Shown here: positions 26,183 through 33,959 of the stretch, in pieces
How the letters are laid out: every line of letters starts with the position of its first letter
How positions within the stretch are numbered: the stretch's first letter is position 1
NCBI GenBank assembly: GCA_034432635.1
Contig: DAOUBK010000052.1
Location: forward strand, 1 to 64,000
DNA length: 64,000 nt
Source of the DNA: Roseiflexus sp034432635
Lineage (GTDB): Bacteria; Chloroflexota; Chloroflexia; Chloroflexales; Roseiflexaceae
Direction: 5' to 3'
Made by a program: the position numbers and the translations under genes
The notes under the pieces: model-generated
What the model saw: the letters and a program-made list of their open reading frames with translations, nothing else
The model's database searches: none
Told to the model about the DNA's origin: nothing

Positions 26183-27276
26183 CTTGCGCCTGAACCCGAA
26201 GGCTCGACGCTATGGGCCAACTGACAATGGCCCGATCACGGATATTGCACGCAGCATTGACATTAGCGGAGTTTCGATAGCCACAGCCAACACAACAAAA
26301 CGTCGCTTAATCAGGGCGGTTCCGTTTGTCAATGGTTCCGCACCTGTTGCACGCTTACGATGTGGAGCGTGGGTCAACCAGCAATATGCGAACGCCGCAC
26401 ATCTGCGCTTTATGGCTAATGTACTGGCGAAGCTGGTTGAAATCCAATTGCTGTGCCTGGCGCGTTGAGATTTCCGAACCCTTTGCTCTGGGCGTTGACG
26501 GATGCCCGTCAAATCTTCAAGGGCAAGTGCACGGCGAGTGCGTTTGGCTTTCTCAACAATCTGCTTGGCAATCCAATGATTGGTATCCGACTGAAAACGG
26601 CGTTGCTTGCCGCTGAGGTGCTTCAAGCGCCGTTTCGCGCTTTTTGTGCCGACAGATTGCGACCGATCACGGCGGCGTTGGTAGCGTTGGCGTACTCGTT
26701 CAACCTGTGCGCCACAGTACTGGTCGCTGTCGCTGTCGGTGGCAAGGTTCGTTATCCCAAGATCGACACCCAACACCGCGTCAGCATCATCCGGCGTTGG
26801 TTCGTCAACCGTGCACGTTGCCAGGAGGTAGAACTGTCCTTTACGAAAGACCAGATCGCTTTCGCCTTGACGGTTGCGCAACAACTTGCGCTGGTGTTCA
26901 CCGCACGCAAACGGGATCGTTTGGCGACCGTCAACCGTCTAGACCGAAACCGTCTGCTTGTCAGGTTGAACGACAGAATACGGTCATCATAGGCGATGCT
27001 GCCGTGCGGCCTATAGCTGCGCCGTGTCTTGCGATCCAGCTTGTAACTATCACCAACTTTGGCAAGCGCCCGCACAACCATCTGCGCCGATAGGCCAAAC
27101 GTTGTGGGCACGTCCTGATAGCACAACTTCTCAAGCGCAAATTTGCCGAACGTGCGCGTATTCTAGGCCACATCGCTGATGTAATTGCACGCGGCGTTCG
27201 CCGCTTCAAGCGTGCGCTTGAGCGCATCGGCTTGGCCAGGCGTCGGTTGCAGCTTCAGTTGCGCAATCAGTTTCAT
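26169..27276 (-). pseudogene. tnpB: tnpB (RuvC-like RNA-guided nuclease), inactivated
   Basis: Starts MKLIAQLKLQPTPGQADAL at 27276 and can be followed almost to the right end, but it has TAG after NYISDVA, a frameshift after ILSFNL, TAG in place of a Trp after QTVSV, a frameshift near HSNW, and TAA codons in place of Gln before ACNRCG and before ATFCCVGC. What is left shows the RuvC motif GVDLGITNLATDSD, the Glu-containing ALEDLTGIR and the zinc-finger pairs CNRCG / CCVGCG. A -10-like TATACT is seven bases before the ATG, which implies leaderless transcription. It is beyond doubt non-functional. Confidence 0.92.
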
Positions 27277-27372
27277 ATATTGAAGTATACCACAATCCGA
27301 ACGTCTGTGCAGGCATTGGTCTAAAGCCGCTCAAGCGGGGGCGTTCATCCCACCGCTGAAGCTGGTGGGCTT

Positions 27373-27609
27373 CCTACCCTGAAGGGTAAACAATCGTGAA
27401 AGAGCATGGTCCAGCGTAACCGCTGAGTTCGCTTCAATGTGGAAAAACACTGTACAGGCGACTCGTTGCCACCCCCGCTCTCCACACCGGGCAACCGCTG
27501 TGCCCACGACCTGCGGGCGTCGGTATGCCCCCCGCTCTCCACGCTCGGCGCAACGCTTCCGGGGGACGCAGGCACCTCTGATTACGTTGCTGGAACGCTC
27601 ATCCCGCAC
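27373..27609. other. Intergenic stretch with two imperfect ~30-bp direct repeats
   Basis: The phrase CCCCGCTCTCCAC occurs twice (about 27472 and 27529), each followed by a GGC/GGGCAACGC-like run. No gene is recognisable. The stretch joins the IS remnant to the nucleotidyltransferase stop, and may be IS-derived. Confidence 0.45.
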
Positions 27610-28332
27610 TCAGAGCAAGCCTTCAACCCCGGACGTTCTCCTGCTCCAATCCTGCTGCGCCTGTGCGTATGCCGCCGGTGTCCCGATGTCGAGCAGGTAG
27701 CCGCGCTGCGGGCGACCATATACCGGCGCGCCGGCGCGCAGCATGGCGGGAATAATGTCGTGTCCGAAATCGCTGAATCCGGGCGGTGTCCAGTCCACAA
27801 CGTCGGGTTCACAGACGTAGACGCCGGCATTTGCCGTATCACCGCCATCCCACGTGACCGGCTTTTCGACGAAGCGAACCACGCGACCGGCGGCGTCAAC
27901 TTCGACCATCCCCTGGGATTGGGGATGGTCGGTACGTTTGAGCGCCAGAGTCATGAGTGCGCGACGCTGGCGGTGAAACCGGATCAGATCGTCGAGGTCG
28001 GTGTCGAGCAGCAGATCACCATAGATGACGAGAAAGGATTGATCGAAGAAACCGGGGAAATTGTGCAGTGCGCCGGCTGTACCGCGCAACTCGGTTTCGA
28101 CGGCGTAGTGGAGCTGCATGCCAAAACGGTCGCCGTCTCCCAGCCCTTCGCGTACAACATCCGGCAGATGGTGGAGGTTCAGCGCTGCTTCCGTAATCCC
28201 ATAGCGCCGCAACCACTCCAGTGTCCAGGCAAGGAGTGGTCGTCCGGCAATCGGCACCATCGGTTTGGGGCAGGTGTCGGTGAGCGGGCGGAGGCGTGTG
28301 CCGGCGCCTGCCGCCAGAATCAACGCTTTCAT
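27610..28332 (-). CDS. Sugar-1-phosphate nucleotidyltransferase
   Basis: 240 residues starting MKALILAAGAGTRLRPLT, the nucleotide-binding GxGTRL signature. TCPKPMVPIAGRPLL carries the catalytic Lys, VIYGDLLLDTDL the metal-binding Asp, and FVEKPVTWDGG and VYVCEPDVVD follow. Such enzymes make NDP-sugars (mannose-1-P guanylyl- or MurNAc-1-P uridylyltransferase-like). The longer frame upstream (to 28443) lacks family similarity, so the start is placed at 28332. The C-terminus after PAAYAQAQQDW is short. It may supply the glycosyltransferases elsewhere in the window. Confidence 0.88.
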   Translation of the reverse strand: MKALILAAGAGTRLRPLTDTCPKPMVPIAGRPLLAWTLEWLRRYGITEAALNLHHLPDVVREGLGDGDRFGMQLHYAVETELRGTAGALHNFPGFFDQSFLVIYGDLLLDTDLDDLIRFHRQRRALMTLALKRTDHPQSQGMVEVDAAGRVVRFVEKPVTWDGGDTANAGVYVCEPDVVDWTPPGFSDFGHDIIPAMLRAGAPVYGRPQRGYLLDIGTPAAYAQAQQDWSRRTSGVEGLL

Positions 28333-28495
28333 CGACGTTCGTTCTCCATTGCGCAACCTGTTGCCCACAGGGATTCGATCGTTGCACGGCGCGTGCTGCG
28401 GTTCACTCCTGACAGTCGCAGATTTTCGTGCGGCAGGCTTCACGCTGTGCAGACGTCATCGCCAGTATGTGATCCCCTGATGACATCCCGATGAA

Positions 28496-29524
28496 TCACC
28501 CGCGCCATGTTTTTTTCAAAACACGCAACCAGTTTTCGTGCGCCAGTTTGCGTAACGCAGCGTCGTCGAACCCGTGACGGCGCAGGGTCTCCAGCAGGCG
28601 CGGCAGTCCGGCAACGTCTCCCAATGCCTGCGACATCAGGGCGCCGTCGAAATCTGAGCCAAATCCGACCCGGTCGATCCCCACTCGTTCGACCAGATAG
28701 ATGACGTGCTGCGCTACCACATCCAGTGGCGTTGCAGCGTCGCAGCTGCCATCGTGGCGGAGAAAGCCGACGTGGAAATTGACGCCGACCATCCCGTCCG
28801 ACTCGCGGATCGCATCGAGCTGGCGGTCGGTCAGGTTGCGCGGCGAAGGACAGAGTGCATATGCGTTCGAGTGGGTTGCAACCAGCGGTGCACTGCTCAA
28901 GCGCGCCACGTCCCAGAACCCGGCTTCGTTCAGGTGCGATAGATCGATCAGGATGCCGAGACGGTTGCATAGTCGCACCAGTTCGTATCCGGCTTCGGTC
29001 AGACCAGGACCGATATTGGGAGTGTGGGGGAAACGAAACGGCACACCCCATCCGAATGCGTTCGGACGACTCCAGACGATCCCCAGTGACCGGAGACCGG
29101 CCCGGTAGAGCACTTCGAGTGTATGAAACTCAGTATCGATCGCGTCGGCGCCTTCAAAGTGCAGGATCGCACTCAGCGTACCGGTTCGTATGTTCTGCTC
29201 GATGTCATCAATCGTGCGAGCGACCCGCACCTGACCGGCGGATTGCGCTTCGATCCGGAAGAGCAGGGCAGTCATCGCCAGAGATGTTTCGAGAGCATAG
29301 GCGAACGGTAATCGCTCTGGAAGGTCTTCATCGTTCGCCGGCTGTTCATCTGGCATAGCAGGAACAAAGACCGCAAAGAAGCCACCGGCAAAACCGCCAG
29401 CACGGGCGCGCGTCAGATCGATATGCCCCTGGGTCGAATCAAAGAATGAGTCGTTGGATTTCGATGTGAAGAGGCGCAGGAGCGTATCGTTATGACCGTC
29501 GAAGATCGGAATGAGGGGTTTCAC
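28496..29524 (-). CDS. Membrane-type dipeptidase (peptidase family M19)
   Basis: 342 residues. The zinc-binding signature begins FDGHNDTLLRL (His11, Asp13), followed by the bridging Glu in ILHFEGADAID, then LIDLSHLNEAGF and VATHSNAYAL with the two His ligands, and finally VGFGSDFDGA with the last acidic residue. This is a complete active site. Renal dipeptidase relatives cleave dipeptides, including those containing D-residues. No signal peptide is seen, so the protein is probably cytoplasmic. It is divergent from the DUF2007-like gene. Confidence 0.92.
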   Translation of the reverse strand: MKPLIPIFDGHNDTLLRLFTSKSNDSFFDSTQGHIDLTRARAGGFAGGFFAVFVPAMPDEQPANDEDLPERLPFAYALETSLAMTALLFRIEAQSAGQVRVARTIDDIEQNIRTGTLSAILHFEGADAIDTEFHTLEVLYRAGLRSLGIVWSRPNAFGWGVPFRFPHTPNIGPGLTEAGYELVRLCNRLGILIDLSHLNEAGFWDVARLSSAPLVATHSNAYALCPSPRNLTDRQLDAIRESDGMVGVNFHVGFLRHDGSCDAATPLDVVAQHVIYLVERVGIDRVGFGSDFDGALMSQALGDVAGLPRLLETLRRHGFDDAALRKLAHENWLRVLKKTWRG

Positions 29525-29597
29525 ACAGGCTCGCTTTCTTGCGCGTTTGCGTTCAGCATGTGCGACAGTATTTCGCGTTTATTGTACAATAACTGGC

Positions 29598-29906
29598 ATG
29601 AGCGATTATGTGTTACGCTGGTTGCAGGTTGCACAGCAGGAGGCGACCGCAGAGCGCGGCGGCGGCGATGGTGATGGGGTTGGTCCGGTGTGTATCGCCG
29701 AGGTCGAAGGGTTGATCCGCGCTCAGATTATCCGATCCTACCTGGAGGATGCTGGCATCCCGGCACACCTGGCGGGTGAAGCAATCGCCGGCGTCTATGG
29801 TCTGATCCAGGGACCGCTCAGTATGCTGAGGATATATGTGCCAGCGGCGCTGGCTGCCGATGCGCGCGAACTGCTAGCGGATCTCGATTTCGACGATAAG
29901 CGTTGA
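29598..29906 (+). CDS. DUF2007-like small protein
   Basis: 102 residues. The segment VCIAEVEGLIRAQIIRSYLEDAGIPAHL (in two parts) is the typical signature of the DUF2007 'putative signal-transducing' family, followed by IYVPAALAADARELLADLDFD. The ATG at 29598 lies seven bases after a TACAAT (29585-29590), with no Shine-Dalgarno, so the mRNA may be leaderless. A frame extending upstream to 29511 is not supported. Confidence 0.78.
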   Translation: MSDYVLRWLQVAQQEATAERGGGDGDGVGPVCIAEVEGLIRAQIIRSYLEDAGIPAHLAGEAIAGVYGLIQGPLSMLRIYVPAALAADARELLADLDFDDKR

Positions 29907-29925
29907 CGACCGGCAGGCGCCGGTG

Positions 29926-30374
29926 CGAGAGCCATTAGAAAAGTCTGGCTGCCTGCCAGGTGACTTCCATCGTTCAAGGCTTGCCCTGACTCCGGCGGGT
30001 CGGCTCCAACGTTGTGTTGGGCGCACACCTGGCAGATGACGTAGGGAAACACACTTTTTGCCTGCTCGATGATCCTTTGAGCTTTCCTGCCGAGTTCAGT
30101 TCCTCTAAAATGCACAATCTCACCACTTCTGCGGTTGATAACAAATGTCATTCAGCAAAGCCAGTTCAGCGACCCATCCTGTGGTTACAGCGTCTTGATT
30201 CACCCGTTTCAAGAAAAAGTGCATCAAGTAGTCGAAAGCCGTTCCGACCAGGGAGTAACGGTTCGAGAGTGGCGGAGCCAAAATCTCGCGTTTTACTGCC
30301 ATTGAGGGTATGACGAGCTCTTGGCGGAATCGCTGCCTGACATCTCGATTCTGCAAAAATGACGTAAGATTCAT
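29926..30374 (-). pseudogene. Decayed third gene of the restriction–modification locus
   Basis: The frame starting MNLTSFLQNRDVRQRFRQEL at 30374 continues through APPLSNRYSLVGTAFDYLM and WVAELALL, then stops at 30120 after 11 unrelated residues. A second frame (~29926-30151) carries further protein-like sequence (NRRSGEIVHFRG, then GRKAQRIIEQAKSV). Together they look like one ~150-residue-plus gene broken by a frameshift and truncation. I recall similar proteins but cannot name the family. It follows the endonuclease relic by 107 bp. Confidence 0.6.
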
Positions 30375-30480
30375 TGGTCCTTCAGATTGCGCTTCGCCAC
30401 CCAACATTCTTCGCTTTGCCTGCGCTGCGAGGTGCAGCAGAGCGGCGTCGGGTGTAAGCGGGTGTTGGGGTAGCATGCTC

Positions 30481-30984
30481 TCATCGTTCAGCCTGCCATT
30501 TCTGCATGATCTCGAACGCTCTGGCAAGGCAGCCACCGTACTCCGCCAGCCATTCTAGAGGAGACGTCGCTTCGACTGATAGCCAGAATGTGTCAGCGCC
30601 CCTTTGCCCGGCGTGCTGCGGAGTATGGCCGATGACGTGCTGCCGGAGCACGTCCCTGGGAATGACCCGGCAATGCGCGTCGAATGGCGAGATGCCGAGA
30701 CATATAGCGAACTCGTCATCTTGATCGCGGATGTGCTGGAACTTGTAGACGCCACTCTTCCAGAGTGTGGAGAACTTGATTTCGACGCGTCGTCCGGCAA
30801 TGACCCGGTCTGTTTGAGAGTCCCGGCTGGACGTGACATCTAGCCCCCTGACTGCGCACCAACCCACCACAAGTTGCTCGCCAATCTTGCCGACCTGGCG
30901 AGACGGACACGTCTGAATTCAGGCAAAAGGACTCCCTGCCCATGGGTCGCCGGCGCCCTCGCGGATGTCGTTGCCCTTGAGCAT
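30481..30984 (-). pseudogene. Type II restriction endonuclease-like gene with an in-frame TGA
   Basis: The reading frame from about 30984 (MLKGNDIREGAGDPWAG) meets TGA at 30919-30921 and continues in the same frame: GKIGEQLVVGWCAVRGLDV, then a PD-(D/E)xK-like core RRVEIKFSTLWKSGVYKFQ and ICLGISPFDAHCRVIP. The pattern (conserved helix GKIGEQ, then VEIKFS) is typical of restriction enzymes in this fold. A GTG at 30870 could restart translation but would cut off the first helix. It lies just downstream of a DNA methyltransferase in the same orientation. Confidence 0.65.
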
Positions 30985-31096
30985 GCCTGCGATGGCGACA
31001 GGCGTTGTGACATCGGGATCCGTGATCTCGTATTGCACGCTGTCATCCCCTGCGGACAATATGTGGCGGAAACAGGCTTTGTTGTTGCTCGCGCTT

Positions 31097-31963
31097 CTAG
31101 TAGGGCGCAGGATCGAAGCCGACCCACGCAATATCATCGACGCCGTCAAACCGGCGCGCCATAACTGCCAGGGCTTCGGGATTGTTGTCCACTAGGATGA
31201 ACCGTCTGCCGAGTTCGAGACATGCGAATCCGGTTGTCCCGCTGCCGGCGAAGAAGTCCAGGACAACGGCACCAGGGCGCGAAGACGCCTGAACAATGCG
31301 CCTCAGGATTCCGAGCGGCTTCTGCGTAGGATAGCCGGTTTTCTCGGCTCCATTGGTCGGAACAATCGTGTGCCACCAGGTATCGGTTGGGAGTTTGCCC
31401 CGCGCCGCCTTTTCAGGTCCAACGAGACCCGGCGCCATGTACGGAATGCGCTCGATCGCATCGACGTTGAACACATAGTTCGATGGGTCTTTGACGTAGA
31501 GCAGAATGTTATCGTGCTTCGGCGGCCACCGGTTCTTCGGTCGACCGCCGTAGTCGTAAGCCCAGATGATTTCGTTGAGAAACGCCTCCCGCCCGAAGAT
31601 CGAGTCCAGGAGAACCTTGCAGTAGTGCACCTCACGGTAGTCCACGTGGACGTACATCGAACCATCAGGCGCCAGAACGCGGTGCGCCTCGACCAGACGT
31701 GGCTCCAGGAAGCCCAGATAGTCGTCGAACAGATCACTGAACCGCTTCGTTCCCACAACGATGCTCTCGTAGCGCCGGTCCTGGAACCCAATGCGGTCGC
31801 CACTGGCAGAGCGCACCGTCTTGAGTTGCGTCCGCTGTTGGACCTTACCGGTGTTGAACGGAGGATCGATGTAGATCAAATCCACGGACGCCGACGGCAG
31901 CGTGCGAAGAACGTCAAGGTTCTCAGCGAAGTAAATCTTGCCGATAAGATCACCCTCGAGCAT
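31097..31963 (-). CDS. DNA adenine/cytosine-N4 methyltransferase (beta class)
   Basis: 288 residues. The catalytic motif IV is LIYIDPPFNTG (DPPF at 33-36), and the SAM motif DFFAGSGTTGFACLELGRRF comes near the C-terminus, the order typical of the beta class. VHVDYREVHYCKVLLDSIFG and YPTQKPLGILRRIVQASS between them are also family motifs. It appears intact. The partner endonuclease downstream is broken by a TGA, so this may be a solitary methyltransferase now. The target site is not predictable. Confidence 0.88.
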   Translation of the reverse strand: MLEGDLIGKIYFAENLDVLRTLPSASVDLIYIDPPFNTGKVQQRTQLKTVRSASGDRIGFQDRRYESIVVGTKRFSDLFDDYLGFLEPRLVEAHRVLAPDGSMYVHVDYREVHYCKVLLDSIFGREAFLNEIIWAYDYGGRPKNRWPPKHDNILLYVKDPSNYVFNVDAIERIPYMAPGLVGPEKAARGKLPTDTWWHTIVPTNGAEKTGYPTQKPLGILRRIVQASSRPGAVVLDFFAGSGTTGFACLELGRRFILVDNNPEALAVMARRFDGVDDIAWVGFDPAPY

Positions 31964-32602
31964 TCCTATCCCCGTGTCTCCTAGCGCCTGGCGGCTGGCA
32001 CGTGAGCCGCCGCGTGGAGCGTGTTGGCTGCGACCACCTGTTGGGCACGGCTGTTTGCCGATAACACCGGATCAAGGCTCATCGCCTGTCTGATCGAACT
32101 GAGCATATTCCGTCGGCATGGTAAGATCGGAGTGCTGGCAGAGAATCTTGACATCCTGATAATCGTGCTCATCGAGGCGGTAGTCGCTGTGGAGTCTGAC
32201 CGGCCACTCCGGATCGATGCCATGTATGGAATCGCCGTTCCTTGCGTTCTATCCGGCAAGCGATCTACGGGAACCTGTCGTGCTGCCCTCAACCAAATGC
32301 TGGCTGATCGAGATGCTCAGCAGCCTGCTCACTCGTCAAACGGGTCAGCGGTTCTTTGTCTGCGCTCTCGTTGAGTACTGCCAGCGTCCTGCCTTGACCA
32401 TACCACTTCGGCCAATACCCGTCAAGTCAGGAGCAAGGAGCAACCATCGTGTGTGAGACAGGGCTTGGGGACGCTCTGGGACCCTCACCTCCGGCCTCTC
32501 TCCCGCATCGTTCAAGTGTGGACAGAACACATGAGCGTCAAGGGGCTTTACGGCATTAGGATGCACTGGTTGGCCCTCACCCCCGGCCCCTCTCCCGCGT
32601 GC
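31964..32602. other. Accessory stretch, coding relic and a REP-like hairpin
   Basis: Most of this stretch is gene-free. A protein-like relic is at 32072-32248. At its right end CCCCTCTCCCGC and GCGGGAGAGGGG (about 32588-32612) form a strong hairpin, a sequence type scattered in many bacterial genomes. Confidence 0.5.
32072..32248 (-). pseudogene. Unidentified 58-codon coding relic
   Basis: The minus-strand frame reads HGIDPEWPVRLHSDYRLDE then HDYQDVKILCQHSDLTMPTE before a TGA, a composition like a genuine protein C-terminus, but it opens after a TAG without a start codon. It lies upstream of the methyltransferase and in the same orientation. I do not recognise it. Confidence 0.35.
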
Positions 32603-32983
32603 GGGAGAGGGGAGACCAGAAGCATGCGCCAGGGCGTTCCAATGCGGCAGAAGTTGTGTTAGCTCATATATTCTGTCCGCCTCTAAACTCCGCATTGCGG
32701 GAGAGGGGAGCAGTGGCTTATGCCAGGGTGTTTCGACACGGCAGAAGGTGCGTTGTCCCATCGGTTCTGTCCCGTCTCTGAACCTGCGCACGTGGGAGAG
32801 GGGAGCAGTGGCTTGTGCCAGGGTGTTTCGACACGGCAGAAGGTGCGTTGGACCGTCTGTTCTGTCCCGCCTCTAAACCTGCACACGCGAGAGAGGGGCG
32901 ACGAGCGAGCTGCGCCGGGGCGTCCCGATGCGACAGAAGGTGCGTTGTCCGATCTGTTCTGTCCACCCTTGAAGCCAGAACCA
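32603..32983 (+). repeat. Tandem array of four ~95-bp units
   Basis: Units begin at 32603, 32699, 32794 and 32889 with G(G/A)GAGAGGGG. Each contains a GCCAGGGYGTTYC-like phrase, then CGGCAGAAGGTGCGTTG and a TTCTGTCC(C/G)(G/A)CTCTAAACC-like end. Units 2 and 3 are nearly identical; 1 and 4 are more diverged. No frame is conserved across units. Confidence 0.85.
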
Positions 32984-33115
32984 TGACCCCTCTGAACAAA
33001 GGCGCTGGCGCGGTTATGCACTCAGGTTGACCGGCAAGAACACCATCAATGCGCGTTTCATCGTTCGCGGTTCGTCTTCTCTCCGGCAGCAGCGGCTATC
33101 TGACGTGCGGCGTAC

Positions 33116-33919
33116 CTATGACTGGCGCCAGAGCGTCAACCCCTGAGTGAAGAGGGCAATCTGCGCTAGCGCAAACCAGAGCGACTGGATCGCCAGCATG
33201 ATCCGCGCGATGCCAGCCCAGATGGGCAGCGCAGCCCGCAGCGCCGTCAGATCGGTGCGCAGATCGGTCACGAGAGTCTGATACTGATCGATCACCTGGC
33301 GCGCATCACGAAAACTGGCGTTGATCCGCGCAATCTGTTCAGCCACCTCTTCAGTATTCGTACCAATACGACGCAGGTTCGCGCCGGTGACCGTCAGGCG
33401 ATCCTGAACGCCGCTGAGCGACGCCGGCAGCGGATCGAGACTGTCGGACACCTGCTGAATCGCCCGGTTGAGCGGCACTTCCGGGTTGTAGACGTTGCCG
33501 AGCAATCCGGTGCGGCTGAGGGCGCCGAGAATGGTATCGACGACACGCGCTGTCTCGCGCGTCGACGCCAGCGTCCGTTGTGTCGAGCGGATCGTGCGCG
33601 GGATGTCTTCGCCGATCAGGATGCCGATCCGATCGACGGTCGGCAGAGTGTCACTGATAGCCCGACCGGAACTGCGAACGGTCGTTTCGATGGCGGTGAT
33701 GGTTCCTGCGGCGCCGGATAGCGAATCGTCAGCGATGCGAAGTCCATCTGCCGCAGCAATCAATGCCTGGTCGAGATCGGTCAGTCGCCGATCCAATGTC
33801 CGTTCGGCGATGCCCAGCGCCGGCAGCCCGACAATCAGTCCCGCCAGGCTGAGACCCAATCCGATAATGCTGGCAACGATCAGGAGGGCGCCTGCCAGGC
33901 GCGATATAAGGCGTCTCAT
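33116..33919 (-). CDS. Membrane protein with long coiled-coil region
   Basis: 267 residues: an N-terminal hydrophobic helix (LAGALLIVASIIGLGLSLAG), a ~180-residue helical region rich in Ser, Thr, Asp and Arg (SSGRAISDTLPTVDRIG, ETARVVDTILGALSRTG, VAEQIARINASFRDARQ), and a C-terminal hydrophobic segment (GIARIMLAIQSLWFALAQIA). It resembles the periplasmic coiled-coil rod of chemoreceptors or MCE-like proteins but matches nothing I can name. It follows the GGDEF–EAL gene by 40 bp in the same direction, so it may share that operon. The start at 33919 is chosen because the frame upstream lacks sense. Confidence 0.65.
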   Translation of the reverse strand: MRRLISRLAGALLIVASIIGLGLSLAGLIVGLPALGIAERTLDRRLTDLDQALIAAADGLRIADDSLSGAAGTITAIETTVRSSGRAISDTLPTVDRIGILIGEDIPRTIRSTQRTLASTRETARVVDTILGALSRTGLLGNVYNPEVPLNRAIQQVSDSLDPLPASLSGVQDRLTVTGANLRRIGTNTEEVAEQIARINASFRDARQVIDQYQTLVTDLRTDLTALRAALPIWAGIARIMLAIQSLWFALAQIALFTQGLTLWRQS

Positions 33920-33959
33920 GCAGTGCCTGCTTTCTGGTGCGGTGCGAAGCGCGGCGCAC

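Larger units (their letters stand above)
26145..27372 (-). mobile_element. Degraded IS200/IS605-family (IS1341-like, tnpB-only) element
   Basis: The element reads on the minus strand. Its left side has a hairpin CCCACC...GGTGGG (27349-27369) about 70 bp upstream of tnpB. Its right side has a hairpin CCCACGGCT...AGCCTGTGGG (26162-26182) overlapping the tnpB stop and followed by GTGACTGACA. Subterminal hairpins and a tnpB that runs into the right end are typical of IS200/IS605. There is no tnpA. The exact ends are approximate. Confidence 0.8.

Noticed and set aside
26453..26992. 179-codon plus-strand frame across the IS element
   Set aside because: Antisense to the tnpB relic, where the RuvC and zinc-finger motifs are on the minus strand.
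32603..32983. CRISPR array
   Set aside because: The units are ~95 bp and vary along their whole length; there is no short constant repeat separated by unique spacers, and no cas genes adjoin.
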